Of a DNA stretch of 5,931 bases, positions 1 through 5,931 are shown piece by piece. The stretch comes from an uncultured Verrucomicrobiota bacterium. Its GTDB lineage: Bacteria; Verrucomicrobiota; Verrucomicrobiia; Chthoniobacterales; SZAS-18. The position numbers and the translations under genes were made by a program. Positions within the stretch are counted from its first letter, which is position 1. Each line of letters starts with the position of its first letter. The notes under the pieces were generated by a model, which was not told the DNA's origin, searched no databases, and worked only from the letters and a program-made list of their open reading frames with translations. The stretch spans positions 1 to 5,931 of the forward strand of contig CALMVM010000207.1 of assembly GCA_937873255.1 (NCBI GenBank). The letters run 5' to 3'.

Positions 1-558
1 GAATACCTCCTCGTCGGCAACGCCGGCAAAACCCACGAGAGCCTCCTGCGCACGGAGGTCGACCCCGTCCAACTCCACACGGCGATGCTGCTGCTCGGCG
101 TCAAGACCGGCGAACGCCGCCCCGGCGGCGCGCCCCCGGCGGCGATCAATCCCGAATACCTGCGCACGGCCCCCGCGCTCAAGGGTGACCCGGTCGTCAT
201 CCTCCTGCGTTGGACGGCCGACGGCAAGGAGGTGACCTGTCGCGCCGAGGAGTTGATCTACAACTTGGAAACCCGCGTGTCGGCCACGGTCGGCGAATGG
301 ACCTACAACGGGTCGATGTTCGACGAAAACCGCTTCCTCGCGCAGGAGGAGAAATCGTTCGTCGCGCTCGTGACCGACCCGGCGGCGCTCGTCAACAACC
401 CGCGCCCCGGCCACGACGACGACCAGCGTTGGTCCGTAAACCCGAAAAAAGTGCCTCCCAAAGAAACGCCGGTGGAGGTAACCTTGGAACTCCGGCCCGC
501 CGCGGCCCCGGCCGTCTCGCCCGCACCCTCCGGTTCCCCAACTCCGCCAAAACCATGA
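1..558 (+). CDS. YdjY-domain protein, C-terminal part (5' end outside window)
   Basis: The reading frame is open from base 1 to a TGA at 556-558, giving 185 residues with no start in the window. An internal ATG at 85 is not a plausible start because conserved sequence precedes it. The family pattern of YdjY-domain proteins, common in Planctomycetota and Verrucomicrobiota, is visible: HESLL at residues 12-16, then HTAMLLLGVKTG (residues 26-37), a strand-rich core with RWTADGKEV (70-78), the hallmark EWTYNGS (99-105), VTDPAALVNNP (124-134) and a late VPPKETPVEVTLEL (151-164). The last roughly 20 residues are a Pro/Ala-rich tail of low complexity. The molecular function of the family is poorly known. 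E. coli YdjY has been described as ferredoxin-like, but this fragment has only one cysteine (residue 80), so no Fe-S cluster motif is visible here. Export is likely but cannot be checked without the N-terminus. The stop overlaps the next gene's start (ATGA), indicating translational coupling. The family call is fairly sure; the role is unknown. Confidence 0.8.
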   Translation, partial: EYLLVGNAGKTHESLLRTEVDPVQLHTAMLLLGVKTGERRPGGAPPAAINPEYLRTAPALKGDPVVILLRWTADGKEVTCRAEELIYNLETRVSATVGEWTYNGSMFDENRFLAQEEKSFVALVTDPAALVNNPRPGHDDDQRWSVNPKKVPPKETPVEVTLELRPAAAPAVSPAPSGSPTPPKP

Positions 559-1745
559 ACATTCCCCATCTTCTCCGGCGTTCCGCGTGCGGCGCGGCGC
601 TTCTGACCACCCTCGCTGCGCCGGCCGTCGTCCTCGCCCAGCAACAGCAACCCGACGGCACCGTGCGCCAGCCGGACGTTTCGCTGCGGCACGAGGTCGA
701 ACACGCCATCGACCAGGGACTCGCCTGGCTGCGGACTCAGCAGCGGCCGGAAGGGTTTTGGTCGAACCCGGATTTCCCCGCGCTGACCGCCCTCGTGCTG
801 ACGGCCTACGAAGGCGATCCATCCGTGAAAGATCGTTCGCTGGCCGCGCAGCCCGAGGGGGTGCGGCACGGGTACGACTGGCTCCTGACCTGCGCCAAGC
901 CGGACGGCGGGATCTACAACAAAGGGCTGACGAACTACAACACCGCCATCTGCGTGACGGCGTTATTCGCCGCGCACGAGGCGCGTTTCGAGCCGGCGCT
1001 GGCGGCGGGGCGGCGGTTCGTGGCGAAGGGGCAAAACCACCTCGCGGGCGATCCGGCCGACGGGGGATTCGGCTACGATCCGGGCAGCGGCAAGGCGGAC
1101 CTTTCCAACACGGTTTACGCGTTGGAGGCGCTGTACCACACCCGCGCGCTCGCGGCGAAACCCGAGGGCAAACCCGCCCCGGAGCAGGACCTCGACTGGC
1201 AGGCGGCGGTCGGGTTCTTGCAGCGTTGCCAGAACCTGCCCGAATACAACAAGGAACCCTGGGCAAGCGACGACGCGGCGAACAAGGGTGGGTTCGTTTA
1301 TTTCCCGGGCCGGAGCACGGCCGGCATGACCGACCTGGGCAACGGCAAGCAGGCGTTGCGCTCGTACGGGACGATGACATACGCGGGGCTGCTGAGTTTC
1401 GTGTATGCCGACCTCAAGCACGACGACCCGCGCGTGACGGCGGCGTACGACTGGCTGCGGGTGAATTATTCGGTGGAGGAAAACCCGGGCATGGGGCAGT
1501 CGGGGTTGTATTATCATTTCAACCTCATGGCCAAGGCGCTGACGGCTTACGGCGTGGGCGACATCGGGTTGAAGGACGGCAAGAAGGCCAACTGGCGCGA
1601 AGAGGTGGCGAAGAAACTCATCGACCTGCAAAACAAGGACGGCTTCTGGCAGAACAACGCCAGCGGGCGGTGGTTTGAAAAAGACCCGGTGTTGGCGACG
1701 GCGTATTCGCTGATCGCGTTGGAGTTGATCGACCGGGGACTTTGA
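555..1745 (+). CDS. Secreted prenyltransferase/squalene-oxidase-repeat protein
   Basis: This is a 396-residue protein. The start at 555 is chosen because it overlaps the upstream stop as ATGA and begins a clear signal peptide: two Arg at 8-9, a hydrophobic core at 12-26 and likely cleavage after VLA at residue 28. The frame is open further upstream to 210, but that stretch lies over the conserved YdjY gene. The mature part shows about six helical-pair repeats of the terpene-cyclase/prenyltransferase toroid type. Their turn motifs include QQRPEGFW (62-69), KPDGGIY (115-121), DGGFGY (169-174), KGGFVYF (244-250), QSGLYY (315-320) and LQNKDGFW (358-365). The first and last resemble QW motifs (QxxxGxW). 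The DXDD acid of squalene-hopene cyclases is absent, and so is the GCGEQ thioester motif of alpha-2-macroglobulins, which share the fold. The length (396) is well short of a full triterpene cyclase (about 630). It is therefore probably not a cyclase but a periplasmic or outer-envelope binding or scaffold protein of unknown ligand. Coupling to the YdjY gene suggests that the two products act together. Confidence 0.82.
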   Translation: MNIPHLLRRSACGAALLTTLAAPAVVLAQQQQPDGTVRQPDVSLRHEVEHAIDQGLAWLRTQQRPEGFWSNPDFPALTALVLTAYEGDPSVKDRSLAAQPEGVRHGYDWLLTCAKPDGGIYNKGLTNYNTAICVTALFAAHEARFEPALAAGRRFVAKGQNHLAGDPADGGFGYDPGSGKADLSNTVYALEALYHTRALAAKPEGKPAPEQDLDWQAAVGFLQRCQNLPEYNKEPWASDDAANKGGFVYFPGRSTAGMTDLGNGKQALRSYGTMTYAGLLSFVYADLKHDDPRVTAAYDWLRVNYSVEENPGMGQSGLYYHFNLMAKALTAYGVGDIGLKDGKKANWREEVAKKLIDLQNKDGFWQNNASGRWFEKDPVLATAYSLIALELIDRGL

Positions 1746-1755
1746 GGGGGCTCCC

Positions 1756-1768
1756 ACGCCGCAGGCGT
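1756..1768. terminator. Short hairpin just after the toroid-protein stop
   Basis: A 5-bp perfect stem (ACGCC at 1756-1760 with GGCGT at 1764-1768) closes a 3-base loop, 11 bases after the upstream stop codon. No U-run follows; the next bases are TCCAAAACAAGG. It could help end or stabilise the upstream transcript, or be an outer module of the larger palindrome that starts at 1776. On its own the stem is short enough to arise by chance in GC-rich DNA, so this is a weak call. Confidence 0.25.
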
Positions 1769-1775
1769 TCCAAAA

Positions 1776-1887
1776 CAAGGTAGGGATGGCTCTCCGAGCC
1801 GTCCGTGGATTTTCGGTGAGACACATCGTGCGCACGAAGCGCATCCAGGCAAAGCTACGGACGGCTCGGAGAGCCATCCCTACCTTG
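1776..1887. repeat. Large palindromic element with 31-bp perfect inverted arms
   Basis: The arm at 1776-1806 (CAAGGTAGGG... to ...GTCCGT) is exactly the reverse complement of the arm at 1857-1887. Allowing two mismatches, the symmetry extends outward to 1771 and 1892. The axis falls between 1831 and 1832, and a perfect 10-bp palindrome, CGTGCGCACG at 1827-1836, sits exactly on that axis. In the intervening 25 position pairs (1807-1831 against 1832-1856), 15 are complementary, so the whole element reads as one long palindrome whose middle has partly decayed or varied. Transcribed from either strand it would fold into a very stable hairpin, which suits a bidirectional terminator between the two convergent genes here. 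The form also fits a dispersed REP/BIME-like or MITE-like repeat, since no transposase and no obvious flanking direct repeat are present. What is seen: the symmetry. What is inferred: mobility and terminator action. Confidence 0.85.
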
Positions 1888-3484
1888 GTTGGACGGTGCC
1901 GTTCCCCTCATCGAAATAATCCACGCCGCCGAAGCGCGTCACTTGTAGATATTGTGACCATCGCGTCTTTTCGCTTTCGGCCTGCGTTTCGAGCCGGTTT
2001 GTAATCGGAGCGGTTGGGGCCGGCGGGCTGTCCATTTCGTTCAGGCTCTCGACAAGGACGCGGCCGTCCATCTTCGGCGCGTCCTTCAGGCCGAGCAGGT
2101 GGGCAATCGTCGGCGCAAGATCGACGTTGCCGCTCGGCAATTCGTCCCGCCAACCCGTACGGAAATCCGGCCCGGTGGCGACGAGCGTATTGTGCAGGTC
2201 GTAGCGGCTGAGCGAGGCGTGCGTTCCCTGGCCGGGTTTGCGGCTGCCGTCGCTGACCACCGCGCCGGGGAAACCGGTGGCGTTTTTATCGTCGTTCCAG
2301 CGCAGGGCGACGGCGATGTCCGGGGCGTCGGGCGAGTCGATGTGGCCGTCCTTGAGCGCGAACGTGCCCGGCAGCGCCTCGCGCGTGAAGATCACCCCGG
2401 CGAAGTCGCTGCCTTGCAGGAATTCCACCAGCCGCCGGACCGTGTCCGGGTCGTGTTCCGCGACGTGCAGAAACACGGTGCCGCCCAACCCGTTGATGAG
2501 TACCTCTCCGCGCTGGGGCGGCACTTTGTATTCGCGCCCGGCGTGGAAACCGGCGTCGGTCAGCGCTTTTGAAAAATCCACGCTCCGGCCGATGGTCGAG
2601 AACCCGTGGTCGGACACGACGAGCACATCTGTCGAGGCTCGGAGGTGTTGACGGTCGAGTTCGGCGAGCACGTCGGCGAGCCGCGCATCGACGCTCGCCA
2701 GCGCGCGCCGGGCCTGCGGGGTGTCGGGACCGAATTGGTGTTGCGTGTAGTCAGGGTCGCTCATCCAGAGCAGGGTGAATGACGGCGGGCCCGACGGCGA
2801 CATCGGCCAGAGCTGTTCCGTCAATGCTCTCGTCGTCCACCCGTCCTGGTCGGTGTTGGGAAAGTGGATTTCCTTGGGGAAGGGGCCGCCGAGATTATCG
2901 CCGAGCATTTCCGCGATTTTCGGCGGGAGGGTTTGGCCCTCGAATAAAACCTGTGGGGTATCGATGCTGAGGTGATCTTCTTTGGTCAGTTCCCGGGCGG
3001 CGCGGTCCAGCAGCACGACGACGCGCTTGGTGCCGGCGACGACCGTGCGATGGCCCGCGCGTTGCAACAGCTCGGGCAGGGTGGGGACGCGAAGGTAGTG
3101 GCCGCCGGTCAATTCGTCGCCCTTGCGGATGGCGGCGAGGTCTTCCATCGCAATCGTCTTGAGCGGCTCGATGGCCGGGCGGTATTCGCGGTTGGCGATG
3201 AGGCCGCTGTGGCCGGGGTAGCAGCCGGTCATCATCGCGGTGCCGTTCACCTCGGTGGAGGTCGGGTAGATCGAATGATGGCGGGCGAAGAAGACGCCGT
3301 CGCGCGCGAGTTTGGCGAGGGTGGGCGTCGTCTCGTCGCTGATCGAATCCGGGCGCAATCCGTCCCAGACCACGAGCACGACGCGGCGCGGCGCGGCAGG
3401 TTCCTCCGCCCGCGCCGGGGCGGAAAACGCGGATAGACACGACGCGGCAACCGCCGCCAGGACAGGGAATTTCAGAAGATTCAT
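1880..3484 (-). CDS. Exported alkaline-phosphatase-superfamily phosphodiesterase (nucleotide pyrophosphatase-like)
   Basis: This is a 534-residue protein with a signal peptide (Lys at 5, hydrophobic stretch 6-20, likely cleavage after ARA at residue 26). It carries the metal-site layout of the type I phosphodiesterase/nucleotide pyrophosphatase (NPP) family. Asp41 lies in VVWDGLRPD, the likely nucleophile Thr77 in YPTSTEVNG with conserved Asn80, Asp245 and His249 in SDPDYTQHQFGP, Asp292-His293 in VVSDHGF, and His422 in GQGTHASLS. These predict a two-zinc periplasmic or secreted enzyme that cleaves phosphate mono- or diesters such as nucleotides; the actual substrate cannot be read from sequence. 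Gly81 stands where many NPPs have His after the Asn. The catalytic domain fills about residues 35-470, followed by LNEMDSPPAPTAP and a polar tail ending in TVQPR. The TAG stop and the last Arg codon lie inside the right arm of the palindrome at 1776-1887, so the natural C-terminus may have been altered. No clear Shine-Dalgarno site precedes the ATG. The neighbours are convergent on the left and divergent on the right, so it is probably transcribed alone. Confidence 0.88.
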   Translation of the reverse strand: MNLLKFPVLAAVAASCLSAFSAPARAEEPAAPRRVVLVVWDGLRPDSISDETTPTLAKLARDGVFFARHHSIYPTSTEVNGTAMMTGCYPGHSGLIANREYRPAIEPLKTIAMEDLAAIRKGDELTGGHYLRVPTLPELLQRAGHRTVVAGTKRVVVLLDRAARELTKEDHLSIDTPQVLFEGQTLPPKIAEMLGDNLGGPFPKEIHFPNTDQDGWTTRALTEQLWPMSPSGPPSFTLLWMSDPDYTQHQFGPDTPQARRALASVDARLADVLAELDRQHLRASTDVLVVSDHGFSTIGRSVDFSKALTDAGFHAGREYKVPPQRGEVLINGLGGTVFLHVAEHDPDTVRRLVEFLQGSDFAGVIFTREALPGTFALKDGHIDSPDAPDIAVALRWNDDKNATGFPGAVVSDGSRKPGQGTHASLSRYDLHNTLVATGPDFRTGWRDELPSGNVDLAPTIAHLLGLKDAPKMDGRVLVESLNEMDSPPAPTAPITNRLETQAESEKTRWSQYLQVTRFGGVDYFDEGNGTVQPR

Positions 3485-3550
3485 GCGGAGAGTGGTTTGC
3501 TTTGGGCGATCAGTATTCGTACGATGGCTTCATTCCTTGAGCCAACACGT
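3485..3550. promoter_or_regulatory. Divergent promoter region between phosphodiesterase and small exported protein
   Basis: Only 66 bases separate the two divergent start codons, so both promoters must lie here or inside the neighbouring genes. For the rightward gene a plausible sigma-70-type pair is TTGCTT (3497-3502) and TACGAT (3520-3525), with 17 bases between them. They match 3 of 6 and 4 of 6 consensus bases and would give a leader of about 20 bases. No equally good pair was found for the leftward gene, and no strong Shine-Dalgarno site is present on either side. The promoter call rests on weak matches. Confidence 0.35.
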
Positions 3551-4156
3551 ATGAGCAACAGAACCGTATCGCTATCGTTTCTCGCCGTCCTGTCCTTTTG
3601 CCTTCTCGCCGGTGCGCGCACCGCCCCGGCGCAGACGGCCGAACCGAAAACCGTGATGGATTATTATTTGCTGCTGACCAAAGAGGAGCTGCCATGGCTG
3701 GAGGCCACGAAGAAATCGAGGAAGGAATTGGTCAAGGTCCAGGACATGGCCAACGGCTATCTGGAACTGAGCGACAAAGATTTGCAGGGCGTCACACAGA
3801 TCGCCCTGTTCCGCAAAAAGGATCATGCGGCATTGATCGGCGTGTCGGAAACCGAAGAGACGGTGGCATGGAATGGCAGCGTGAAGTTCTGGCGATACCG
3901 GGACGGCAAATGGAGCGACGTGACCGGCGAGGTGTGGCCGACGGTGGCCGATAAGGAGATTCTGGCCGCCTACGACCGGACCAAAACGAAGCAGGACGAA
4001 AAGCGTTCGTTGGAGCAAATGCCGTCAATCTACTACGAACTGCCGAAGAAGGGCACGACGGTGGAATTGCGTTGCGGGGAAGACTCGGATTCGCAGAAGA
4101 AAGTGTTGCTGCGCTTCGCGTGGGACGGGGCGCACTTCACGAAGCAGGCCAAGTGA
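3551..4156 (+). CDS. Small exported protein of unknown function
   Basis: This is a 201-residue protein. The ATG at 3551 is chosen because it directly begins a signal peptide (Arg4, hydrophobic core 6-20, likely cleavage after APA at residue 27). The in-frame ATGs at 3497 and 3524 would add a tail not typical of a signal sequence, and they overlap the candidate promoter. Cys17 is not in a lipobox, so a lipoprotein is unlikely. The mature part starts with a helical, charged stretch (about 35-65: MDYYLLLTKEELPWL and a Lys/Glu-rich run). It then becomes strand-rich, with VTQIALFRKKDHAALIGVSE (81-100), WNGSVKFWRYRDGKWSDVTGEVWP (107-130) and a final pair, TTVELRCGED and KKVLLRFAWDGAHF. The aromatic 'WRYRDGKW' turn and the closing 'FAWDGAHF' strand resemble beta-sheet proteins that sense or bind at the envelope. 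I do not recognise the family. It is convergent with ilvB (40 bases apart) and divergent from the phosphodiesterase. Confidence 0.78.
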   Translation: MSNRTVSLSFLAVLSFCLLAGARTAPAQTAEPKTVMDYYLLLTKEELPWLEATKKSRKELVKVQDMANGYLELSDKDLQGVTQIALFRKKDHAALIGVSETEETVAWNGSVKFWRYRDGKWSDVTGEVWPTVADKEILAAYDRTKTKQDEKRSLEQMPSIYYELPKKGTTVELRCGEDSDSQKKVLLRFAWDGAHFTKQAK

Positions 4157-4169
4157 GTCGGCTGCGGCA

Positions 4170-4188
4170 GGCGGGCTCACCGTCCGCC
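4170..4188. terminator. Possible weak hairpin between convergent genes
   Basis: The 40-base gap between the two convergent stop codons contains GGCGG (4170-4174) and CCGCC (4184-4188), a 5-bp stem with a 9-base loop. An alternative overlapping pairing is GCGGC (4164-4168) with GCCGC (4186-4190). There is no T-run on either strand, so it is not a classical intrinsic terminator, and its GC-rich setting makes a chance stem likely. Confidence 0.2.
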
Positions 4189-4196
4189 GCGACGCG

Positions 4197-5918
4197 TCAT
4201 TCCGTGATGATGTCCTTGTACGTGCCGCCCGCCGGGATCATCGGCAAGACGTGCTCGGTGTAGGGCGTCATCACGTCGAGGACGTAGACTTCCTCCGACG
4301 CCAGCATGCGCTCCATCGCCGCGCGCAGGTCTTTCTTGCGAGTGACTCGCTCGCACCGCACGCCGAAGCCCTCGCAGATCTTGACGTAATCGGGATAGAT
4401 CACGCCGGGCTGCTTCGGATCGGACAGGACGGTGTGGCCGCGGTTGCTCTTGTAGAAACGGTCTTCCCATTGCACGACCATGCCGAGGTGCTGGTTGTTG
4501 AGGATGATCGCCTTGGCCGCGATGCCCTCGACCTTCGCGCAGGCGAGTTCCTGCACGTTCATGAGGAACGAGCCGTCGCCGTCGATATCGACCACCTGCC
4601 GCTCGGGACAGGCGACCTTCGCCCCCATCGCCGCCGGGAATCCGAACCCCATTGCGCCGAGCCCCGCCGACGTGATGAACGAGCGCGGCCGGATGTAATC
4701 GTAAAATTGCCCCGCCCACATCTGGTGCTGACCGACGCCTGTCGTGACGATGGCCTCACCGCGCGTCAGTTCATTCAAGAGCTGGATCGCGTACTGCGGC
4801 TGGACGAGGTCGCCGGCCTCCTTGAAGCGCAACGGGTATCTCGTCTTCCACTCCTGGATTTCGGCGTACCACTCGGGATAACGGCCGTGCTTGCCTTCGG
4901 TCACCCGCTCCCAGCCGGCCTGGGCAAGCAATTCGTTGAGTCGGTGGAGGGTCACCTTCACGTCCGCGATGATCGGCAGCTTGATGACCTTGTTCTTGTT
5001 GATCTCGCTGGCGTCGATGTCGACGTGGACAATCGTGCCGTGCTTGGCGAATTCCTCGACCTTGCCGGTCACGCGGTCGTCGAAGCGCACGCCCATGGCC
5101 AGGAGCACGTCGGATTCGTTGACGGCGTTGTTGGCGTAGACGGTGCCGTGCATGCCGAGCCACTTGAGGGAGAGCGGGTGGTTCTCGGGGAAACAGCCGA
5201 TGCCCATGAGCGTCGTCGCCACGGGGATCTGCGTGCGCTCGACGAACTCCATCAACTCGCCCGCCGCGCCGGAGGAAATGATGCCGCCGCCGACGTAGAG
5301 CATCGGTTTTTTCGCGCCCCCGATCAGGCCGATGAGTTCGTTGAGCGCCAACTCGTCGGGAGTGGGCTCGGCCACATCGTAGCCGCGCAGGCTGACGCGC
5401 GTGGGGTAGATCGGCTGCGCCTTTTGCTGCTGGATGTTCTTGGGCAGATCGATGAGCACCGGCCCGGGCCGGCCGCTCTGCGCGATGTGGAACGCCTCCT
5501 TCACGATGCGCGGGATGTCGTTGATATCCCACACGAGGTAGGAGTGCTTGACGACCGGCAGCGTCATACCGAACACGTCCGTTTCCTGGAACGCCCCGCG
5601 CCCGATCATCCACTGGGGCACCTGGCCCGTGATGGCGACGAGCGGCACGCTGTCCATGTAGGCGTCGGCGATGCCGGAAAGCAGGTTCGTGGCCCCCGGC
5701 CCGCTGGTGGCCATGCAGACGCCGGCGCGCCCCGTCGCGCGGGCATAACCTTCCGCCGCGAAGACGCCGCCCTGTTCGTGGCGGGGCAGGATCGTGCGGA
5801 TCATGGAGGATTTGGTGAGCGCTTGGTGGATGGGCATGCTCGCCCCGCCGGGGTAGGCGAAGATCGTGTCCACGCCCTCGCGCTCCAGGCAGGCCACGAG
5901 AATCTCCGCGCCGTCCAT
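4197..5918 (-). CDS. ilvB: Acetolactate synthase, large (catalytic) subunit
   Basis: This cytoplasmic ThDP enzyme joins two pyruvates to 2-acetolactate, or pyruvate plus 2-oxobutyrate to acetohydroxybutyrate, the first shared step of valine, leucine and isoleucine synthesis. The 573 residues cover all three domains. The N-terminal domain has [13 protein letters not shown] (22-34), catalytic Glu48 in [15 protein letters not shown] (72-80) and [17 protein letters not shown] (98-114). The central FAD-type domain has [10 protein letters not shown] (277-286). The C-terminal ThDP domain has the GDGS...NN motif (447-475) and VVQWEDRFY (481-489). It ends in [19 protein letters not shown], close to plant and cyanobacterial enzymes. 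Sites matching plant herbicide-contact residues are largely conserved (Ala26, Pro101, Ala109, Asp281, Arg282, Trp484), while the plant Ser653 position is Ala563. The ATG at 5918 lies 13 bases from the window edge and the frame stays open upstream (...RGPV-M), so the real start may lie outside. No ilvN regulatory-subunit gene follows it; the next gene downstream is convergent. Confidence 0.96.
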   Translation of the reverse strand: MDGAEILVACLEREGVDTIFAYPGGASMPIHQALTKSSMIRTILPRHEQGGVFAAEGYARATGRAGVCMATSGPGATNLLSGIADAYMDSVPLVAITGQVPQWMIGRGAFQETDVFGMTLPVVKHSYLVWDINDIPRIVKEAFHIAQSGRPGPVLIDLPKNIQQQKAQPIYPTRVSLRGYDVAEPTPDELALNELIGLIGGAKKPMLYVGGGIISSGAAGELMEFVERTQIPVATTLMGIGCFPENHPLSLKWLGMHGTVYANNAVNESDVLLAMGVRFDDRVTGKVEEFAKHGTIVHVDIDASEINKNKVIKLPIIADVKVTLHRLNELLAQAGWERVTEGKHGRYPEWYAEIQEWKTRYPLRFKEAGDLVQPQYAIQLLNELTRGEAIVTTGVGQHQMWAGQFYDYIRPRSFITSAGLGAMGFGFPAAMGAKVACPERQVVDIDGDGSFLMNVQELACAKVEGIAAKAIILNNQHLGMVVQWEDRFYKSNRGHTVLSDPKQPGVIYPDYVKICEGFGVRCERVTRKKDLRAAMERMLASEEVYVLDVMTPYTEHVLPMIPAGGTYKDIITE

Positions 5919-5931
5919 GACGGGGCCGCGT

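Noticed and set aside
210..554. N-terminal extension of the toroid protein from a start at 210
   Set aside because: The extension is Arg-rich, lies over the conserved YdjY coding frame and would bury the signal peptide internally.
587..1678. 363-codon open frame on the plus strand overlapping the toroid-protein gene
   Set aside because: Its translation is Arg/Gly/Ala-rich with no domain, as expected from an alternate frame of GC-rich coding DNA; the overlapping frame has a signal peptide and clear repeats.
555..1745. Squalene-hopene cyclase
   Set aside because: No DXDD motif, a signal peptide is present, and the length is far below that of the cyclases; only the repeat fold is shared.
963..1877. 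304-codon minus-strand open frame antisense to the toroid-protein gene
   Set aside because: It starts inside the palindromic element and has shadow-like composition (rich in Arg, Val, His) with no recognisable motif.
1746..1879. CRISPR array or tRNA gene in the convergent gap
   Set aside because: There are only two arms in inverted orientation with no direct repeats, and no cloverleaf or T-loop consensus.
2099..2651. Two plus-strand open frames (157 and 137 codons) antisense to the phosphodiesterase
   Set aside because: The minus-strand frame carries all metal-site motifs; the antisense frames have no motif and no plausible start context.
4771..5613. 280-codon minus-strand frame within ilvB
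   Set aside because: Arg-rich out-of-frame shadow of a well-conserved gene.
5919..5931. Leader attenuator, T-box or riboswitch for ilvB
   Set aside because: Only 13 bases upstream of the start codon are in the window, so nothing can be supported.

Overview
This is a GC-rich, gene-dense bacterial window holding five protein genes, two of them running to or close to the window ends. The combination suggests a Verrucomicrobiota or related Planctomycetota-Verrucomicrobiota-Chlamydiota (PVC) bacterium. The signs are a YdjY-domain protein, a secreted prenyltransferase/squalene-oxidase-repeat protein, a secreted nucleotide pyrophosphatase-like enzyme, plant/cyanobacteria-like acetolactate synthase sequence and few clear Shine-Dalgarno sites. 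This placement is inferred from protein style and is not proven by any marker gene. No RNA gene, CRISPR array, transposase or prophage gene was seen.

Layout. (1) 1-1745, plus strand: the C-terminal part of a YdjY-domain protein, translationally coupled through an ATGA overlap to a 396-residue secreted alpha/alpha-toroid repeat protein. (2) 1746-1879: a short convergent intergenic region holding a small hairpin and most of a striking palindrome. The palindrome has 31-bp perfect arms at 1776-1806 and 1857-1887, with a 10-bp palindrome exactly at its centre. (3) 1880-3484, minus strand: an exported alkaline-phosphatase-superfamily phosphodiesterase whose stop codon lies inside the right arm of that palindrome. 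(4) 3485-3550: a compact divergent promoter region. (5) 3551-4156, plus strand: a small exported protein of unknown function. (6) 4197-5918, minus strand: the acetolactate synthase catalytic subunit (ilvB), whose true start may lie just beyond the window.

Four of the five genes encode, or probably encode, envelope or exported proteins; three have clear signal peptides. Only the acetolactate synthase is a cytoplasmic metabolic enzyme. Apart from the coupled pair at the left, the genes are convergent or divergent and show no sign of forming one pathway. The parts least explained by known biology are the giant palindrome that supplies a gene's stop codon, and the YdjY/toroid gene pair. No complete new defence or mobile system is visible.
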